DNA from: Streptomyces sp. S.PNR 29
Lineage (GTDB): Bacteria; Actinomycetota; Actinomycetes; Streptomycetales; Streptomycetaceae
NCBI RefSeq assembly: GCF_030386795.1
Contig: NZ_JANUQM010000002.1
Coordinates: 496,001-560,000 of the forward strand
Direction of reading: 5' to 3'
DNA length: 64,000 bases
The notes under the pieces were generated by a model. It made no database searches. It had not been told where the DNA came from and saw only the letters and a list, made by a program, of their open reading frames with translations. Shown here one piece after another: positions 19,674 through 31,613 of the stretch; within the stretch, counting starts at the first letter, position 1; every line of letters starts with the position of its first letter. Made by a program: the position numbers and the translations under genes.

Positions 19674-20315
19674 ATGGCCGGCGCGATGCGCAAGATGGCG
19701 GTCTACCTCGGCCTCGTGGAGGACGATGGGTACGACGGCCGGGGGTTCGACCCCGATGACGACTTCGAGCCCGAACTGGACCCGGAGCCCGAGCGGGACC
19801 ATCGACGGCATGAGCCGTCCCTGCAGTCACACGGCTCACACCAGTCCCAAAGGGACGAAGAGGTGAGAGTCGTGCAGCCGCCCGCGCCCCGTGAACCGGT
19901 GCCCCGCTCCGCTTCGCTTCCCGCGGAATCCGGACGCCCGGCGCGCATCGCGCCCGTGGCATCCATCACACAAGAACGCGCAAGTCTGGAGAAGAGCGCA
20001 CCGGTCATCATGCCCAAGGTCGTGTCGGAACGAGAGCCCTACCGAATCACTACGCTTCACCCCCGGACCTACAACGAGGCCCGTACCATCGGGGAACACT
20101 TCCGTGAAGGCACCCCGGTGATCATGAATTTGACTGAGATGGATGACACAGATGCGAAGCGACTTGTCGACTTTGCGGCTGGTTTGGTGTTTGGTCTTCA
20201 CGGCAGTATCGAGCGGGTGACGCAGAAGGTGTTCCTGTTGTCGCCTGCTAACGTCGATGTCACGGCGGAGGACAAGGCCCGCATCGCAGAGGGCGGGTTC
20301 TTCAACCAGAGCTGA
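19674..20315 (+). CDS. sepF: FtsZ membrane anchor SepF
   Basis: 213 residues from ATG 19674 with GAGGA upstream. The N-terminal [14 protein letters not shown] forms a short amphipathic membrane-targeting helix. An acidic, proline-rich linker follows ([15 protein letters not shown]), then the conserved SepF core from about residue 115: [22 protein letters not shown], and [34 protein letters not shown]. SepF polymerises and tethers FtsZ to the membrane. Because Streptomyces has no ftsA, SepF proteins take over this role. Genomes of the genus usually carry additional SepF paralogues elsewhere. Confidence 0.95.
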   Translation: MAGAMRKMAVYLGLVEDDGYDGRGFDPDDDFEPELDPEPERDHRRHEPSLQSHGSHQSQRDEEVRVVQPPAPREPVPRSASLPAESGRPARIAPVASITQERASLEKSAPVIMPKVVSEREPYRITTLHPRTYNEARTIGEHFREGTPVIMNLTEMDDTDAKRLVDFAAGLVFGLHGSIERVTQKVFLLSPANVDVTAEDKARIAEGGFFNQS

Positions 20316-20375
20316 GACGCACCACCGGAAACAGCAGTACCGAACAGGGCACATGGGGAGAGGTAAGCACAGGTC

Positions 20376-20660
20376 ATGAGCGTGGTCCTGGATGTCGTCT
20401 ACATCGCGCTGATGTGCTTCCTCATCGTGCTCATCTTCCGGCTGGTCATGGATTACGTCTTCCAGTTCGCCCGCTCGTGGCAACCCGGCAAGGCGATGGT
20501 GGTCGTTCTCGAGGCCACCTACACTGTCACCGATCCACCGTTGAAGCTCTTGCGGCGGGTCATCCCGCCGCTGCGTCTCGGGGGCGTGGCGCTCGACCTG
20601 TCCTTCTTCGTACTGATGATCATCGTCTACATCCTGATCTCGATCGTGAGCCGGCTGTGA
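20376..20660 (+). CDS. ylmG: YggT-family membrane protein YlmG
   Basis: 94 residues with two clear membrane helices, one near residues 3-22 and one near 68-93, joined by a loop. The signature TDPPLKLLRRVIPPLRLGGVALDLSFF is diagnostic for the YggT family. The gene is always close to sepF in Gram-positive dcw clusters, suggesting a membrane role in division or polar growth, but its biochemical function is unknown. ATG 20376 follows GGGGAGAGG. Confidence 0.92.
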   Translation: MSVVLDVVYIALMCFLIVLIFRLVMDYVFQFARSWQPGKAMVVVLEATYTVTDPPLKLLRRVIPPLRLGGVALDLSFFVLMIIVYILISIVSRL

Positions 20661-20715
20661 GCGATGAGAGAGACACGGGCTTGCCGAATGCCGACGACTA
20701 CGTTGAGGTGAAGAG

Positions 20716-21834
20716 ATGCCGTTGACCCCCGAGGACGTGCGGAACAAGCAGTTCACGACCGTCCGCCTCCGAGAAGGCTATGACGAGGACGAGGTCGATG
20801 CCTTCCTCGACGAGGTCGAAGCCGAACTGACCCGCCTGCTCCGCGAGAACGAGGACCTGCGCGCCAAGCTGGCCGCGGCCACGCGCGCTGCTGCCCAGAA
20901 CCAGCAGAACATGCGCAAGCCTCCGGAGCAGCAGGACCAGCAGCAGGGCATGCCTCAGCAGGGCATGCGAGGTCCCGGCGCTCCGGTGCCCGCCGGCATA
21001 TCGGGCCCGCCGCAGCAGCAGATGGGTGGCCCCATGGGTGGCCCGCCCCAGCTGCCCAGCGGTGCTCCGCAGCTGCCCGCCGGTCCCGGCGGTCAGGGTG
21101 GCCCGCAGGGCCCCGGTCCGATGGGCCAGGGTCCTGGTCCGATGGGTCAGGGTCCGATGCAGGGCCAGATGGGTCCCGGCCCGATGGGCGGACCCATGGG
21201 CGGTCCCGGCCTTCCCGGCCAGGGTGGCGGCCCCGGCGGCGACAGCGCCGCCCGTGTCCTCTCGCTGGCCCAGCAGACCGCCGACCAGGCGATCGCCGAG
21301 GCCCGCTCCGAGGCGAACAAGATCGTCGGCGAGGCCCGTTCGCGTGCCGAGGGTCTTGAGCGTGACGCCCGTGCCAAGGCCGACGCCCTGGAGCGGGACG
21401 CGCAGGAGAAGCACCGCGTGGCCATGGGCTCCCTGGAGTCCGCCCGCGCCACGCTGGAGCGCAAGGTCGAGGACCTGCGCGGCTTCGAACGCGAGTACCG
21501 GACGCGGCTGAAGTCGTACCTGGAGTCGCAGCTGCGTCAGCTGGAGACCCAGGCCGACGACTCGCTCGCCCCGCCGCGCACGCCCGCGACGGCTTCCCTC
21601 CCGCCGTCCCCGGCGCCTTCCATGGCTCCGGCCGGCGCGAGTGCCCCGTCGTACGGCGGCAACCAGACGATGGGTGGCGGCCCTTCGCCGTCCGGACCGT
21701 CCTACGGCGGTCAGCAGCAGATGTCGCCGGCGATGACCCAGCCGATGGCGCCGGTCCGCCCGCAGGGCCCGTCGCCCATGGGGCAGGCTCCCTCGCCCAT
21801 GCGTGGGTTCCTCATCGACGAGGACGACAACTGA
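20716..21834 (+). CDS. divIVA: Polar growth determinant DivIVA
   Basis: 372 residues. The conserved N-terminal membrane-binding domain (about 1-60) begins [20 protein letters not shown] and continues into a first coiled coil. The middle, about residues 75-175, is a Gln/Pro/Gly/Met-rich low-complexity insert, then a second long coiled coil (about 180-275, Ala/Glu/Arg-rich), and a disordered tail ending [10 protein letters not shown]. In Streptomyces DivIVA marks hyphal tips and recruits the polar cell-wall machinery. GAGGTGAAGAG precedes the ATG. A strong terminator follows, so this is the last gene of the cluster. Confidence 0.96.
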   Translation: MPLTPEDVRNKQFTTVRLREGYDEDEVDAFLDEVEAELTRLLRENEDLRAKLAAATRAAAQNQQNMRKPPEQQDQQQGMPQQGMRGPGAPVPAGISGPPQQQMGGPMGGPPQLPSGAPQLPAGPGGQGGPQGPGPMGQGPGPMGQGPMQGQMGPGPMGGPMGGPGLPGQGGGPGGDSAARVLSLAQQTADQAIAEARSEANKIVGEARSRAEGLERDARAKADALERDAQEKHRVAMGSLESARATLERKVEDLRGFEREYRTRLKSYLESQLRQLETQADDSLAPPRTPATASLPPSPAPSMAPAGASAPSYGGNQTMGGGPSPSGPSYGGQQQMSPAMTQPMAPVRPQGPSPMGQAPSPMRGFLIDEDDN

Positions 21835-21870
21835 CAGGTTGTAGTACGGCGTAGGAATCGGCAGCGTTCA

Positions 21871-21906
21871 GGGCGGGGCTCCGGATTTTGGTCCGGGGCC
21901 CCGCCC
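21871..21906 (+). terminator. Terminator hairpin after divIVA
   Basis: A 15-bp stem with one mismatch, 21871-21885 pairing with 21892-21906, and a 6-nt loop TTTTGG; the arms begin GGGCGGGGC. It lies 36 bp after the divIVA stop. A trailing U-run is lacking, as usual in streptomycetes. Confidence 0.8.
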
Positions 21907-22030
21907 TTCGCTGTGTGGTGCGGCGTGCCCGGCGCTGCGATGGCCGGGCAGGTCGAGCAGCCGCGCCGCGCCGGCTGCGGGAAGACGAGCGGGCCGCCGC
22001 AGGAGCGCGGGGTACGTTGCTCGCAGCGCT

Positions 22031-22105
22031 GGGGCGCGTAGCGCAGCTGGTCGTCGCGCCTCGACATCATCTGGGGCGACGCCGGTTCGAATCCGGCCCG
22101 CCCCG
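22031..22105 (+). ncRNA. Noncanonical tRNA-like RNA
   Basis: The 3' half is a perfect tRNA T arm: GCCGG (22081-22085), loop TTCGAAT, CCGGC (22093-22097), followed by an acceptor strand CCGCCCC (22098-22104). The 5' side GGGGCG (22031-22036) pairs with it, but a full 7-bp acceptor stem needs either a bulged C at 22037 or a C-C mismatch. TA at 22039-22040 fits tRNA positions 8-9, and GCGC (22041-22044) can pair with 22056-22059 around an AGCTGGTCGTC D loop. The anticodon arm is aberrant: in no register is there a 7-nt loop with U33, and the best stem (22059-22063 with 22072-22076) leaves an 8-nt ACATCATC loop. CCA is not encoded. TACGTT at 22013-22018 could be a -10 element. It may be a functional tRNA mimic or a pseudogene. 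Confidence 0.5.
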
Positions 22106-22117
22106 GCGTGTCAGCGA

Positions 22118-22164
22118 CCGAAGGCCCGGCCCCCAGGATTCGCCCTGAGGGGTCGGGCCTTCGG
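22118..22164. terminator. Bidirectional terminator between the tRNA-like element and ileS
   Basis: A 16-bp stem: 22118-22133 (CCGAAGGCCCGGCCCC) pairs with 22149-22164 with a single G-U pair, and a 15-nt loop separates the arms. It lies 16 bp beyond the ileS stop on the minus strand and 13 bp after the tRNA-like element on the plus strand, so it can serve both. Confidence 0.8.
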
Positions 22165-22179
22165 CGTACGCCGTCGCCG

Positions 22180-25326
<3,147 letters not shown>

Positions 25327-25336
25327 CAGCGAGCTT

Positions 25337-25620
25337 CCTCCGGCGGACTTGCTGCCTTCCGTCCGGAGGGACGAGAGCCATGTCTTTCCCTGCGCCGCCT
25401 TCGGCGCGCTCCCGCGGTACCACCCTCCTTGGCCCGCCGACGCCCGGTGTGCGCCGGTGAGCCCCCTCATTGGGGTCGCGATGCCGGTTCTACTCGCCCC
25501 CGCTCTCGGGCCGGGGCTTTCTTCCGGCGGCTCCGGGGTGATCTTCACGTCGCGCTCGCCCCCGGGCTCACACCGTCCCCGGGTCGCTCTGGGCTGCCTA
25601 CGCCGCTACTCGTCCCCATC
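25337..25620 (-). ncRNA. T-box leader (riboswitch) of ileS
   Basis: On the minus strand the hallmark T-box AAGGAGGGTGGTACCGCG spans 25430-25413. Upstream, GACGAGTAGCGG near 25614 and paired GC-rich segments form stem I. A specifier candidate is ATC (25542-25540), in the context GTGAAGATCACC, matching the isoleucine codon. Downstream, CCTCC (25369-25365) can pair with the ileS Shine-Dalgarno GGAGG (25341-25337) in a hairpin with arms CCTCCGGAC and GTCC..CGGAGG. No terminator run is present, so uncharged tRNA-Ile would free the ribosome-binding site: translational control, as described for actinobacterial ileS T-boxes. Exact ends are approximate. A TACACT -10-like hexamer lies near 25645. Confidence 0.88.
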
Positions 25621-25929
25621 CACGCTTTTCGCTCCGCCCAGTGTACGGCGCCGCGCCGACAGCGGCCGACCGGTTTTCGGGCCCCGGGGACCGGCAGTTC
25701 CGTATGGCGTGACATGACCCGAATGGTGCGGTACGCGTATTCGCATCCTGGGACGTGCGGTCCGGCGGCATACCCGGCGGGGAGCTGGGCACAACGCATG
25801 CAGGTCGCCGCGCGGCATCCGCGAGGCGGGCGAATCGGGCGGTGTGCCCCGTTGCCGCGGGACTCAAGTCGATTTATCGTCCCAGCACGATTCGCGAGCA
25901 AGATCACAATATGTGAAGGGGCCGCGACC
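25621..25929. other. Divergent intergenic region between ileS leader and ddbA
   Basis: These 309 bp hold the promoters of both flanking transcription units, but none could be assigned with confidence. Near ddbA there is a dyad TCACA-ATA-TGTGA (25904-25916) and CGATTTATCG (25870-25879), both AT-rich compared with the surroundings. The ddbA ribosome-binding site GAAGGGG follows at 25915. No open frame here looks real. Confidence 0.4.
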
Positions 25930-27774
25930 ATGGTGGCGAAGAAGACCGCCGTCCAGCAGCCGGCGTCCGGCAGATTCGCCGACGCCGCAGGCGGTGCGCT
26001 CGCCTCCGGCGGTGCCGCGGCCTCCGGCGGTGCGGCCAAGGGTGCGGGTGGGAAGGAGAGTGCGCAGGGAGCCGCCGCCAGGGGGAAGGGAACGGAAGGG
26101 GCGGCCGAGGCGGCGGCCGGGAAGGCGGTCGCGGACAGCAGGGTCAGGGGGAAGGGGGAGGTCGGAAAGGCGGCCACGGTGAAGGCGGGTACGACGGCCC
26201 CAGCGGTCAGGAAGGCGACCGCGTCGGGCGCGGGCGTCGAGGAGACGGTGAGGAAGAGGGCGGAAGCGGGCAGGGCGACCGCCGTGAAGGCGACTGCCGG
26301 GAAGACGGTTGCCACGGAGACGGCTGCCGGGAAGGCGGCTGCCAGGAAGACGACCGGCACGGAGTCGGCCGCCACTGAGGCGACTGCCAGGAAGACCGCT
26401 GTCAAGAAGTCGGCTGCCGGGAAGGGGGCTGCCGGGAAGGCGGCTGACGCGGAGGCGGCCGCTGTGAAGGGTGGCGCCCAGCAGGGTCGCGCCCAGCAGG
26501 GTCGCGCCCAGCAGGGCGGTGCCAAGCAGGGCGGTGCCAGGAAGACCGCCGGCAAGAGGGCGGCGGCTTCCACGGCGGCTTCTTCCAGGAAGGCGGTTGA
26601 GGAGGGGGTCCCCGAGGGAACGTTGGTTCCACCGACGGCGACCGGCAAGAGGGCGGTGGCGGAGAAGGCAGGCGACAAGAAGGCAGCGGGCCAGAAGGCA
26701 GGGGGCCAGAAGGCAGGGATCAAGAAGGCGGCGGACCAGGCGCCCGCGGTCCAGGCCACCTCGGCCCGGAAGGCAGCGGCGGGGGAGACCGTGGCCGAAG
26801 AAACTCCGGCCACGAAGGCCGCCGGCACGAAGGCCGCCGGCACGAAGGCCGCCGGCACGAAGGCCGCCGGTACGAAGGCCGCCGCCAAGAAGGCCGGCGA
26901 GAAGGCGGTGGCCAAGAGGGCCGCCAAGAAGGCCACGAAACAGGCGGCCGCCAAGACGGGGGCCACCAAGAAGGCGGCCACCAAGCCGGAGGCCACCAAG
27001 ACGGATGTGAGCAGGACGGTGGCCACCAAGAAGGCGGCCGCCAAGAAGGCCACGAAGGAGGTCGCCACCAAGAGCCCGGTGGTCGAGAAGTCGGCCACGA
27101 AGAAGCCGGCCGCCAAGAAGGCGGTGGCGAAGAGGGGCGCCGGTTCCGAGGGAGCCGTCGAGGTGGGTGGTGCGGTGGAGGACACCGGCGGGAAGGGCGC
27201 GGGCAGGAAGAGCGGTACCAGGACCCGCGCGGTCAGGAAGAGCACGGCCAAGAAGGTGGGCGCGGCGCAGGCCGCGGAGCAGACGGGAGCCACGACAGTG
27301 GTTGCGAAGAAGACTCCTGGCACGGCCACGGCGGCGCAGACCGCCGTTCCGAAGGCACGGCTCGCCGCGGCGGAGCCGGGTGAGCTCGCGGTGCGCCCCG
27401 GCGAGGACCCCTGGACCCCGGAAGAGGTCGAGGAGGCCCGCGGCGAGCTGCAGTCCGAGGAGACACGGCTGCGGGAGGAGATCACGTCGTCGGAGCGGTC
27501 GCTGGCCGGTCTGATGCGGGACTCCGGGGACGGCGCGGGCGACGACCAGGCCGACACCGGCACCAAGAACATCACGCGCGAGCACGAGATGGCGCTCGCC
27601 GCCAACGCGCGCGAGATGCTCATCCAGACGGAACGCGCCCTGGAACGCCTCGACGCGGGCACCTACGGCCTGTGCGAAAACTGCGGCAACCCCATCGGCA
27701 AGGCCCGCATGCAGGCCTTCCCGAGGGCCACCCTGTGCGTGGAGTGCAAGCAGAAGCAGGAACGCCGGTACTGA
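25930..27774 (+). CDS. ddbA: Histone-H1-like / DksA fusion nucleoid protein
   Basis: 614 residues from ATG 25930 (GAAGGGG upstream). About 500 residues are almost only Ala, Lys, Gly, Thr, Arg and Val, arranged in short K-A-A repeats like eukaryotic H1 tails and bacterial Hc1-type proteins. The last ~120 residues form a DksA/TraR domain: WTPEEVEEARGELQSEETRL, a coiled-coil hairpin, then a C4 zinc finger with Cys582, Cys585, Cys603 and Cys606 (LCENCGNPIGKARMQAFP). The S. coelicolor counterpart has been described as DdbA, a basic bifunctional nucleoid protein; I rely on domain layout and synteny for the name. DNA compaction plus RNA polymerase binding is the likely role. A large frame upstream through ileS antisense is spurious. 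Confidence 0.88.
   Translation: MVAKKTAVQQPASGRFADAAGGALASGGAAASGGAAKGAGGKESAQGAAARGKGTEGAAEAAAGKAVADSRVRGKGEVGKAATVKAGTTAPAVRKATASGAGVEETVRKRAEAGRATAVKATAGKTVATETAAGKAAARKTTGTESAATEATARKTAVKKSAAGKGAAGKAADAEAAAVKGGAQQGRAQQGRAQQGGAKQGGARKTAGKRAAASTAASSRKAVEEGVPEGTLVPPTATGKRAVAEKAGDKKAAGQKAGGQKAGIKKAADQAPAVQATSARKAAAGETVAEETPATKAAGTKAAGTKAAGTKAAGTKAAAKKAGEKAVAKRAAKKATKQAAAKTGATKKAATKPEATKTDVSRTVATKKAAAKKATKEVATKSPVVEKSATKKPAAKKAVAKRGAGSEGAVEVGGAVEDTGGKGAGRKSGTRTRAVRKSTAKKVGAAQAAEQTGATTVVAKKTPGTATAAQTAVPKARLAAAEPGELAVRPGEDPWTPEEVEEARGELQSEETRLREEITSSERSLAGLMRDSGDGAGDDQADTGTKNITREHEMALAANAREMLIQTERALERLDAGTYGLCENCGNPIGKARMQAFPRATLCVECKQKQERRY
26470..26529 (+). repeat. 15-bp tandem repeat within ddbA (GGAQQ/GRAQQ)
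   Basis: Four consecutive 15-bp units of the type GGTCGCGCCCAGCAG encode GGAQQ, GRAQQ, GRAQQ and GGAKQ at about residues 181-200, followed by a diverged GGARK unit. The repeat preserves frame, so copy number could vary between strains without disrupting the gene. Confidence 0.85.
26821..26880 (+). repeat. 15-bp tandem repeat within ddbA (AGTKA)
   Basis: Four units of GCCGGCACGAAGGCC, the last differing by one base, encode AGTKA four times at residues 298-317. Near-identity at the DNA level, including third codon positions, suggests recent duplication by slippage. Confidence 0.9.
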
Positions 27775-27841
27775 TCACCTCGGTCCCATCAGGCGTGCCG
27801 TACCCTCGTCCTCAGTCAGGTACCTAGGCTGAGGGACTCAC

Positions 27842-28423
27842 GTGGCAGAGGCGGAGCGCATCATCGGTACGCCGGACACCCCGGACGCGGCGCGGAACGG
27901 GCAGCACCCCGAGGAGGGCGCGGCCCAGCGGCCCCGGGGCAAGCGCCGGATCGCCGTCCTGTTCGCGGTGGCCGCCTTCGCGTACGCTCTCGACCTGGTC
28001 AGCAAGATGATCGTGGTCGCCAAGCTGGAGCACCACCCGCCGATCGAGATCGTCGGCGACTGGCTGAGGTTCGAGGCGATCCGCAACGCGGGAGCGGCCT
28101 TCGGCTTCGGTGAGGCCTTCACCGTGATCTTCACGGTGATCGCGGCGGTCGTGATCGTGGTGATCGCCCGCCTCGCGCGCAAGCTCTACAGCCTGCCCTG
28201 GGCGATCGCGCTGGGCCTGCTGCTCGGCGGGGCGCTCGGCAACCTCACCGACCGGATCTTCCGCTCGCCCGGCGTCTTCGAGGGCGCGGTCGTGGACTTC
28301 ATCGCGCCCAAGCACTTCGCGGTCTTCAACCTCGCCGACTCGGCGATCGTGTGCGGCGGCATCCTGATCGTGCTGCTGTCCTTCAAGGGCCTCGACCCGG
28401 ACGGCACCGTTCACAAGGACTGA
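27842..28423 (+). CDS. lspA: Lipoprotein signal peptidase (SPase II)
   Basis: 193 residues with a charged, hydrophilic N-terminal extension of about 35 residues, longer than in E. coli. Four membrane helices follow, the first near residues 38-58. The aspartyl protease motifs are [11 protein letters not shown] and FNLADSAIV, each containing a catalytic Asp; the conserved RNAGAAFGF segment is also present. It cleaves the signal peptide of diacylglyceryl-modified prolipoproteins in the membrane. GTG at 27842 is chosen for length; a weak dyad CCTCAG/CTGAGG (27810-27834) lies just upstream. Confidence 0.94.
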   Translation: MAEAERIIGTPDTPDAARNGQHPEEGAAQRPRGKRRIAVLFAVAAFAYALDLVSKMIVVAKLEHHPPIEIVGDWLRFEAIRNAGAAFGFGEAFTVIFTVIAAVVIVVIARLARKLYSLPWAIALGLLLGGALGNLTDRIFRSPGVFEGAVVDFIAPKHFAVFNLADSAIVCGGILIVLLSFKGLDPDGTVHKD

Positions 28424-28487
28424 GCCGGCGGGGAGTTGTCCACAGGCTCCGTACGGGGCTGTCGGACCCGTCCGGCATACTCGACGG

Positions 28488-29432
28488 GTGAGCACGATTC
28501 CCGAGATCCGTACCCTGCCCGTGCCCGACGGCCTGGAGGGCGAGCGCGTCGACGCCGCCATCTCCCGCATGTTCGGCTTCTCCCGCACCAAGGCGGCCGA
28601 ACTCGCCGCAGCGGGGAAGGTCACGGTGGACGGGTCGGTGGTCGGCAAGTCCGAGCGCGTGCGCGGCGGTGCCTGGCTCGAGGTGGAGATGCCGCAGGCG
28701 CCCGCACCGGTGCAGGTGGTCGCCGAGCCGGTCGAGGGCATGGAGATCGTGCACGACGACGACGACGTGGTCGTGATCGTCAAGCCCGTCGGTGTGGCCG
28801 CGCACCCCTCGCCCGGCTGGACCGGACCGACGGTCATCGGCGGCCTGGCCGCGGCCGGCTACCGCATCTCGACCTCCGGCGCCGCCGAGCGCCAGGGCAT
28901 CGTCCACCGCCTCGACGTCGGCACGTCCGGGCTGATGGTGGTGGCCAAGTCGGAGTACGCGTACACCTCCCTCAAGCGCCAGTTCAAGGAGCGCACGGTC
29001 GACAAGCGCTACCACACGCTCGTCCAGGGCCACCCCGACCCGACCAGCGGCACCATCGACGCGCCGATCGGCCGCCACCCGAACCACGACTACAAGTGGG
29101 CGGTCACGGCCGAGGGCAAGCCGTCCGTCACGCACTACGACCTCATCGAGGCCTTCCGCGCGGCCTCGCTGCTCGACGTGAAGCTGGAGACCGGCCGCAC
29201 CCACCAGATCCGCGTCCACATGGCCGCCCACCGCCACCCCTGCGTCGGCGACCTGACGTACGGCGCCGACCCGACCCTCGCCAAGCGCCTCGGCCTGGCC
29301 CGCCAGTGGCTGCACGCCGTACGCCTCGGCTTCGAGCACCCCGGCGACGGGCAGTGGGTGGAGTTCGCGTGCGACTACCCGGAGGACCTGCAGAAGGCCC
29401 TGGACCAGGTGCGGGAGGAGACCTACGCATGA
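28488..29432 (+). CDS. RluD-family 23S rRNA pseudouridine synthase
   Basis: 314 residues. An S4-like RNA-binding region covers about residues 12-75 ([31 protein letters not shown]), and the catalytic domain contains [18 protein letters not shown] with the nucleophilic Asp in [20 protein letters not shown] is the second family signature. Members isomerise uridines in 23S rRNA helix 69 or related sites; the exact target uridines cannot be told from sequence. It is 64 bp after lspA, a neighbour in many Gram-positive genomes, and overlaps the next gene by 4 bp. Confidence 0.92.
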   Translation: MSTIPEIRTLPVPDGLEGERVDAAISRMFGFSRTKAAELAAAGKVTVDGSVVGKSERVRGGAWLEVEMPQAPAPVQVVAEPVEGMEIVHDDDDVVVIVKPVGVAAHPSPGWTGPTVIGGLAAAGYRISTSGAAERQGIVHRLDVGTSGLMVVAKSEYAYTSLKRQFKERTVDKRYHTLVQGHPDPTSGTIDAPIGRHPNHDYKWAVTAEGKPSVTHYDLIEAFRAASLLDVKLETGRTHQIRVHMAAHRHPCVGDLTYGADPTLAKRLGLARQWLHAVRLGFEHPGDGQWVEFACDYPEDLQKALDQVREETYA

Positions 29433-29899
29433 GCGTTCCGTCGTACGTGGTGCGCGTCGCCGAGGACCCCGCCGACCGCGAGGCGTGCTTCGCGGTGCGC
29501 AAGGATGTCTTCGTCGCCGAGCAGGGGGTCCCGGAGGACCTGGAGTACGACGCGTACGACGCCGACGCCGTGCACGTCCTGGCGGTCCGGGAGGACGGCG
29601 TGCCGCTCGGCACCGGGCGGCTGCTGTACGGTGCGGCGGCCGCGGCGAAGACCGCCGGTGACCCGTCGGCGGGGTCGCTCGGGCGGCTCGCCGTGACCAG
29701 GGCCGCCCGCGGACGGGGCGTCGGGGCCGCGCTGGTGCGCGCCATCGAGGACGCGGCACGCGCGCGTGGTCTCCGGGCGGTCGACCTGCACGCGCAGACG
29801 CATGCGCTGGAGTTCTACGAGCGGCTCGGCTACGAGGTGTACGGGGCCGAGTTCCCGGAAGCGGGGATACCGCACCGGGCGATGCGGAAGGTTCTGTAG
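29429..29899 (+). CDS. GNAT-family N-acetyltransferase
   Basis: 156 residues; ATG overlaps the preceding stop (ATGA), so it is coupled to the pseudouridine synthase gene. The acetyl-CoA pyrophosphate loop is visible in [21 protein letters not shown] near residues 90-110, with the Arg-x-x-Gly-x-Gly core RGRGVG. The C-terminal part [24 protein letters not shown] resembles the ElaA/YjcF subgroup. The substrate is unknown. [14 protein letters not shown] at the N-terminus is also typical of ElaA-like proteins. Confidence 0.9.
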   Translation: MSVPSYVVRVAEDPADREACFAVRKDVFVAEQGVPEDLEYDAYDADAVHVLAVREDGVPLGTGRLLYGAAAAAKTAGDPSAGSLGRLAVTRAARGRGVGAALVRAIEDAARARGLRAVDLHAQTHALEFYERLGYEVYGAEFPEAGIPHRAMRKVL

Positions 29900-29987
29900 C
29901 GGCCGGTGTCTTCGGGGCAGGTGAGGGAAGAGGGACATGGCAGGCCTGAGGCCTGCTGTGTGAACGTCCCGACCCGGAGCGCTGACC

Positions 29988-31574
29988 GTGGATCAGTTGG
30001 CCCTGCTGTTCATGTTGTTGCTCGGGGCCCTGGTGAGTGTCCCGATCGGGGACCGGCTGGGGCTGCCGGCGCCGGTGCTGATGACGATCCTCGGGATCGT
30101 CCTGGCGCTGCTCGACTTCGTGCCCAACGTCAACGTTCCACCTGACCTCATCCTGCCCCTGCTGCTGCCGCCGTTGCTGTACGCGGCGGTGCGGCGGACG
30201 TCCTGGCGGCAGTTCGCGGCCAACAAGAGGCCGATCTTCCTGCTGGCGGTCGCGCTGGTGTTCGTCACCATGGTGTCCGTCGCCGCCGTGGCGCACGCCA
30301 TCGTGCCGGGGCTGCCGGTCGCCGCCGCCCTGGCGCTCGGGGCGCTGGTCGCGCCGCCCGACCCGGTCGCCGCTACCGCCGTCGCCGGGCAGCTCGGCCT
30401 GCCGCGGCGGCTGGTGTCCATCCTGGAGGGCGAGGGGCTGTTCAACGACGTGACGGCCATCGTCCTGTACCACGTGGCGATCGCCGCCGCGGTCAGCGGC
30501 ACCTTCTCGCCGTGGAAGGCGGGACTGGACCTGGTGCTGTCCGCCGTCGTCGCCGTCGCGGCCGGGGTCGCGCTCGGCTGGGGCGCCAACAAGGTGCTGG
30601 ACCTGCTGGAGGACGCGACCCTGCAGGTCGGGCTGACGCTGCTGGTGCCGTACGCCTCATACGTCCTGGCCGAGGAACTGCACGGCTCCGGCGTGCTCGC
30701 CGTCCTCACCACGGCGCTGTTCCTCGCCGAGTACGCCACCGACCCCGACGACGTGATGACACGGCTCGCCGGGCACACCTTCTGGAACGTCGTCGACACG
30801 CTCGTCACCGGAGTCGCGTTCGGGCTGATCGGGCTGGAACTGCACAACGCCATCCGGACGGCGTCCGGGCGGTGGGGCGAGTTGCTCGGCTGGGCGGCGG
30901 CGGTCGTGGGCGTGGTCGTCCTCGTACGGCTGCTGTGGCTGCTGCCCGCGACCTGGCTGACCCAGCGGCTGCACGCGCAACGGGACCGTGACGAGGACAT
31001 CCCGATGAGCTGGCGGGAGACCGTCGTCATGTGGTGGTCCGGGATGCGCGGGGTCGCGTCGGTGGCGTTGGCGCTGGCGATTCCGCTGGAGACGGACGAC
31101 GGCGGGTCCTTCCCCGGCCGGGACGAGATGGTGTTCATCGCCTTCGGAGTGATCATGGCGACCCTGGTGCTCCAGGGGCTCACCCTGCCGTGGCTGGTGA
31201 GGCGGCTCGATGTGCAGGCCGACACCGAGCGCGAGAAGGCGTTCGAGAAGGAGCTGGCCGTGCGGGCGGCCAAGGCGGCGAAGCGGAGGCTGCGGGAGAT
31301 CGAGGCGGCCGAGGACCTGCCGGAGGAACTGTCCGAGCAGATGCTGCGCAGGGCCTTCGACATCGGCGTGCGGATCAGCCCCGAGATCGGGGACGACGAA
31401 CGGCGGGAGGCGCACCAGCACCGGGTGGGGCGGCTGAAGCGGATCCGGCGCATCCAGGGCGAGATGCTGAGCGCGGCACGGCACGAGGTGCTGGCGGCGC
31501 GCAGCGAGGCGGGGGCTGACCCGGAGATCGTGGACCGGGTGCTGCGCCATCTCGACGTGCGCAGTATGCGGTGA
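29988..31574 (+). CDS. Na+/H+ antiporter, CPA1 (NhaP-like) family
   Basis: 528 residues with about twelve hydrophobic helices over the first 400 residues. The helix pair LGALVAPPDPVAATAVAGQLGLPRR and SILEGEGLFNDVTAIVLYHVA contain the conserved acidic residues of CPA1 exchangers (the ND of the ion site). The C-terminal ~120 residues are hydrophilic, Arg/Glu-rich and probably cytoplasmic, perhaps regulatory. It should exchange sodium or potassium ions for protons across the membrane. GTG start at 29988; no clear Shine-Dalgarno except CGGAGCG. Confidence 0.9.
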   Translation: MDQLALLFMLLLGALVSVPIGDRLGLPAPVLMTILGIVLALLDFVPNVNVPPDLILPLLLPPLLYAAVRRTSWRQFAANKRPIFLLAVALVFVTMVSVAAVAHAIVPGLPVAAALALGALVAPPDPVAATAVAGQLGLPRRLVSILEGEGLFNDVTAIVLYHVAIAAAVSGTFSPWKAGLDLVLSAVVAVAAGVALGWGANKVLDLLEDATLQVGLTLLVPYASYVLAEELHGSGVLAVLTTALFLAEYATDPDDVMTRLAGHTFWNVVDTLVTGVAFGLIGLELHNAIRTASGRWGELLGWAAAVVGVVVLVRLLWLLPATWLTQRLHAQRDRDEDIPMSWRETVVMWWSGMRGVASVALALAIPLETDDGGSFPGRDEMVFIAFGVIMATLVLQGLTLPWLVRRLDVQADTEREKAFEKELAVRAAKAAKRRLREIEAAEDLPEELSEQMLRRAFDIGVRISPEIGDDERREAHQHRVGRLKRIRRIQGEMLSAARHEVLAARSEAGADPEIVDRVLRHLDVRSMR

Positions 31575-31613
31575 TACCTCCGCAGCCGTCCCAGGACGTC
31601 GTAGGGTCTGATC

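Noticed and set aside
22031..22105. Ordinary tRNA gene (Met or Ile, CAT anticodon)
   Set aside because: The anticodon arm lacks U33 and a 7-nt loop in every register, so an ordinary tRNA call is not supportable.
26470..26880. CRISPR or minisatellite of non-coding nature
   Set aside because: The 15-bp units are in frame and encode the Lys/Ala tail of ddbA.
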